Positions 60,201-64,000 of a stretch of 64,000 nucleotides of DNA are shown here, piece by piece. A model generated the notes under the pieces. That model ran no database searches. It saw only the letters and a program-made list of their open reading frames with translations, and was not told where the DNA came from. The stretch comes from Paracentrotus lividus (lineage: Eukaryota; Echinodermata; Echinoidea; Camarodonta; Echinidae). Made by a program: the position numbers and the translations under genes. Position 1 is the stretch's first letter. Each line of letters starts with the position of its first letter. The stretch is from assembly GCA_940671915.1 (NCBI GenBank), contig CALNVZ010003426.1, positions 40,422,729-40,486,728 of the forward strand. Reading direction: 5' to 3'.

Positions 60201-60392
60201 CTAATGTAGATGAGTTAAAGAAAGAGGCATCACCTCATAATGCTGTTCTACAGCCGCATTCTCTCTCTCTTCTGCCAGCGCCACCATTTTTTTTCTCACA
60301 TTACCCCATTCTATCGTTAGATAATTTGTGCCGCGTTTCGGGTTGATGAGACAATAAAACATATATGCCAGCTCCCTGAGTTCCTTTGCCAT
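60201..60392 (-). CDS. Doubtful 63-codon frame
   Basis: The minus-strand frame starts MAKELRELAYMFYCLINPKR and includes a charged, helix-like KKMVALAEERENAAVEQHY segment. It has no long homopolymers and its composition looks more protein-like than other frames nearby. I recognise no family. A perfect palindrome lies 14 bp upstream of the ATG. The stop immediately follows THLH. It could be an isolated exon, a fossil or chance. Confidence 0.15.
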   Translation of the reverse strand: MAKELRELAYMFYCLINPKRGTNYLTIEWGNVRKKMVALAEERENAAVEQHYEVMPLSLTHLH

Positions 60393-60405
60393 TTTTGCTT
60401 TACCG

Positions 60406-60421
60406 TTTACACCGGTGTAAA
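60406..60421. repeat. Perfect 16-bp palindrome TTTACACCGGTGTAAA
   Basis: The 16-mer is self-complementary, with an ACCGGT centre. It may be a dimeric protein-binding site or chance. Confidence 0.6.
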
Positions 60422-63400
60422 AAAATTTTTATTCAAAGGAGGCCCCTGTGGAAGTTTTTTTCAGATGATATTTAGAATATAACGTTGTAGAAATTTCCAG
60501 AAGTATTGCATTCAGTGAGCTTTGATTCAAGATTATATTTTCGTACTATAGTCCGGCCTTGTAAGTGATTCATGCCTTTAATGTGTAGATGCAACTTTGC
60601 ACATTGGCGATTTCTCTTTTGTGTTTCAGAATTTGTTTTATTTTTGGATATGTGGTTCAATGCTATTTTGCATCTTTGTTAGGGACCGTAAATTGGCACT
60701 GCCACAGTCAAACCTAGGTGGAGGTAAATGATAATATTAAGGATTAATCCTTTTAATTACATGTGTGTACTGGAATAGGAAGCCTAGTAGCTACAACCTG
60801 ATATAAATATATTTTGTTTGTTCAGAATAAATTTGATTAAAGATTGTACACATGTAAGCCTATATATTGTTTCTAACATTCATAGTGCTCTCTGAATCAT
60901 AACTGTTATTATTGGCAAAAGTCATAAATTTAAAATTCAGGTATAGAAAATATCTAGTACACACTAGATGCTATTACCTCTGCCAATGAATTGTGGCGGG
61001 AATGGAAATTTTACATGAAATTAAGTCTTTCTAGCACTCATTAACAATTCTTTTTTGTGACTAAAGATCTCGGAGGGAAATAAAAAATCTGGGATGTGTA
61101 GATCACTTTGCTCAAGTACTTGCCTCTGAACTTCACAACAGCTATTTTCAACTGGTATTTTGGTTCATGGGACGGTATGTTGCTATTTTTAAGATAAAAT
61201 CTAACAACCTAGAGCTAGCTGCCGCTATTTTTGACAATCTAGTTAACTGCTATTTTAGTTTTTGCATACTTCAGTTTCTGCAATTGCTATTCTTTGGAGC
61301 ATGCCCCTTATAACTGGGGAAAGCTGTATCATAAAAAGAAGATAAATATAGCGCGATGCATTGCATTGTTCCTATTCAGTTTGAGGGGTTTTGTTTATGT
61401 ATGGCCCTGAGGAAATTAACAAATTCACATCCATTCTAAATTCAGAGTTTATGAAGCATCAAGGTTATTTCAAGCAGGAATTAAACAAAAAAAGAAGAAA
61501 AAACAATTGGCTATCTGCATGTGCTCCATGTCAGTATTTTTCTTAAATTCTAAATGTCACTTTGAAATCTAATGTGAGACTGAGAAAAGATATTGGTTTT
61601 ATAAGTTTCTTGATACTGTAACAAACATGCAATGTAGGACTACATTTAGGCTCACGCTAAATTTGGTGAATTGAACAGCAAGTACCCTTGTGAATATACT
61701 GTTGCTGTAATTGCAAAGAGCTTGAAAAGATATCTTGAAATTTGAAAACCTAGGGACAGATGGAAAAACAAAAAAGAGAGATACATTTAGAGGAGAATGA
61801 GATGGAGAAAGATATATATATATATATATATATCACGAAAGAGAGGGTAGAGAGTGGTGAAAAGAGTGTGAGTGTACATTGTGTATGTGAGTGTAAGGGA
61901 GAGAGAGAGAAGACATTGGCAACAGATGTAAACTGGAAGCATGTATGGGAGGACAGCGCAGAGAATCTAAATAAAAGATCTATATAATAGAAATGTAAAG
62001 AGAAATTGAGAAGTCAGTGATATATATGCTCATGCAATTAACATTAACAAGGGAGAAAATGTTATGGTGGTGAAAAAAAGTAACTTTAATACAATAGAGA
62101 GAAGGAGAAGAGAGAGAGATAACTGTTCGTCAGCTATTGTACGGCTTAAGATAAACAATGCCCTTAAAAAACGTTTCCCCCCCAAACTCAAAGAGAAACC
62201 CCCCGTTAAAAAAATTGGTGACGTGACTTAAAGGAAATGCCAGTTATTGTCCCCGCATGGGTAAATAGCTGGAGGTTTACTATCAATAAATTTTATGCAC
62301 TCCCGACTCTTCTTTTTTCTATACTCGTGTTTTTGTTTTTTCCCTATCATATGTGATCTGTTGAAAATTTAAACTACGTTCAAAGAAATTGTGGACATCT
62401 TCGTTCACCATGTGATATGTGTGTTTCCCCGGTACATGTAGGTTAATTGCACTTGTTCTTTTTGCACATCTTTTTTATCTGCAACGCTCAGAATGGTTTT
62501 CTTTTTTAGTATGATGCTTCAGCTTTATCTCTGCTCTTTCTCGTCTGCTGCTCTCTCCTCTCCTCTCTTTTCTCTCTCATCTGGCAAGTGTGTGCTTCTA
62601 GGAGAGATTGTTTTCATTGGATAAACAGCGCGAGGTGGCCAGTTGTTGTTTTGTTTGAGTGAGATAGCAAGGATACATGTATTCTCGGATGGAGCTGCCA
62701 AATTCAAATCGTTTGTTGTGGACGGCATTGTGTTCGTGCAAGTACAGTACGTGTGAACAATGCTATTTTTGTCAAATATCTCACAAATTGCTGAGCCACA
62801 TAATAGAATTCAAACTGTTTTCTTGAAACCCAATCGTCCGTTATCTAACATGTTCCACTGGACTACAATGTGGATTATTTTTTGTTCATGTTGACACACT
62901 AAGAAGCTTTCTGTTCTCTTTTGGAGGAGCTGTAGGCTATGTTGGCATGTAAAGCATGGAGGTACAATGTATAGAAACTACATTCGACAGGCTTGTTCTT
63001 TAATTTGCAATCTTTAAAGTAATATTGAAGCCAAGTCATGATATAATGGAAAATTCATTGAATGTTCTAACTTTCTTTTAGTTGACTGGAAAACGTCTCA
63101 TGGAAAATATATTTGTACACAAGAAAGTGTTTGTAGTGGGATTGAGCAAATGAATGACTTTGTGCAATATTGGGACTTTGCTCTTTATACATGTAGATGC
63201 CCATGTTGCTGAGCCCACATATATATATTTGTTGCCATGATGTGTCCTAGGTTTACTATGTACATCATAGGTGTACACAGGAATCCCAGTTTAACATTTT
63301 TTCTGAAAAATTATGTGCAGTCCTTGTTTAAGTACGACTGGTCATGCTCAGGTTTATGAAAATGAGTCCATTTAGGCTATGTGAATAATGTTTTGTTCAA

Positions 63401-64000
63401 TTGATTGTGTGGTGGATGTTTGATTTATTGCCAGTGATTGAAGAGCCAGCGAACATTTTATAACTCCCTATATGTTATTCTATCTGAAATGCAAGCACAC
63501 CATTCCTACATCGTAAACGCATAGATCACTCCTAGAAGGAACATTTGGTTACCTTTTTTATTGGGAGGATTTAGGATAGAATTTACATGTACATGTACAT
63601 GTTTTTTTTCATGGTTGAGCACTAATTTTCATTTGGTTTACAATGGTATTATTAAAGTAATTCCTTTGGTATAAATCAAATTTTGACAGCTAAGTACACA
63701 TCTACTGCTGATGGAAAAGCAGTAGATTTGGGGAAAATGCCTTCCAATGACTGTACTTGAATGACTTCACAGCTTGTAAGCAAGATATTTTTACATTTCA
63801 GCTCTCTGGCATTTGCTCTTAAAACTGACTCTGATTGGCCTATGTAATAGCATGTATGACTGTTGGGTCAGTAGGATTAAAAGTAAAAAAACAGTTGTTT
63901 GCTTCCTTTTCATTAGGCCTAATTAAGCATGTAAGTGTGGCTTCGTACAAAAATGTAGGCAAAGCAGGATTTGGTTTTCCTTCTTTTTTTTGTTGCGACA
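60422..64000. other. AT-rich non-coding stretch to the window end
   Basis: No gene is supportable. It contains a (TA)n tract at 61814-61832, GA-rich sequence near 61895 and 62098, CT-rich sequence near 62550-62578, and TACATGTACATG near 63586-63600. Confidence 0.45.

Overview
The window reads as animal (metazoan) intergenic DNA, most plausibly from an echinoderm, and a sea urchin would fit. The case rests on AT-rich non-coding sequence, many microsatellites, frequent TAGGCCTA- and TACATGTA-type words, numerous short inverted-repeat transposons with TA, TTA and TTAA target duplications, and a single-exon aminergic receptor gene of the kind expanded in echinoderms. The taxon is an inference; the sequence does not prove it.

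Only one gene is clear: a single-exon rhodopsin-family receptor at 9634-10644 (+). It carries the histamine H3/H4 residue set (Asp3.32, Glu5.46, Tyr6.51, Trp7.43). One in-frame TAA between TM5 and TM6 interrupts it, and NPxxY reads NPxxH. About 5 kb upstream, in the same orientation, lies a decayed paralogue (4638-4910 and 7945-8170). It is split by two abutting TA-flanked inverted-repeat elements, and a third element (5107-6870) is nested in the arm of the first. The interval thus records a local receptor duplication followed by loss and stacked transposon insertion.

Layout: 0-3.4 kb holds an AGGTCA half-site array, two palindromic TA-flanked elements and a (GT)n tract. 4.6-10.7 kb is the receptor pair with nested elements and a reverse-strand LINE tail. 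11-18.5 kb has a LINE reverse transcriptase remnant broken by a MITE, a perfect 24-bp-arm hairpin, a TTA-flanked MITE, compound microsatellites and a second copy of the nested element family. 19.2-28.3 kb holds a TTAA-flanked MITE, a 77-bp G-rich run, a foldback, a 3.8-kb element whose core is a GGCGCC minisatellite, and two further MITEs. 32.5-47.3 kb contains a TA-flanked element, a 25-N gap and a 5-6 kb indel-rich direct duplication (33.6-39.4 against 42.2-47.3 kb) that looks partly like an assembly artefact. 47.3-64 kb is AT-rich non-coding DNA with no supportable exon; it could be intron or intergenic.

I found no operon, RNA gene, CRISPR array or new multi-gene system. The most interesting material is the receptor pair and the well-preserved record of transposon insertions, including three elements of one terminus type that each have short direct repeats consistent with a 5-bp target duplication.
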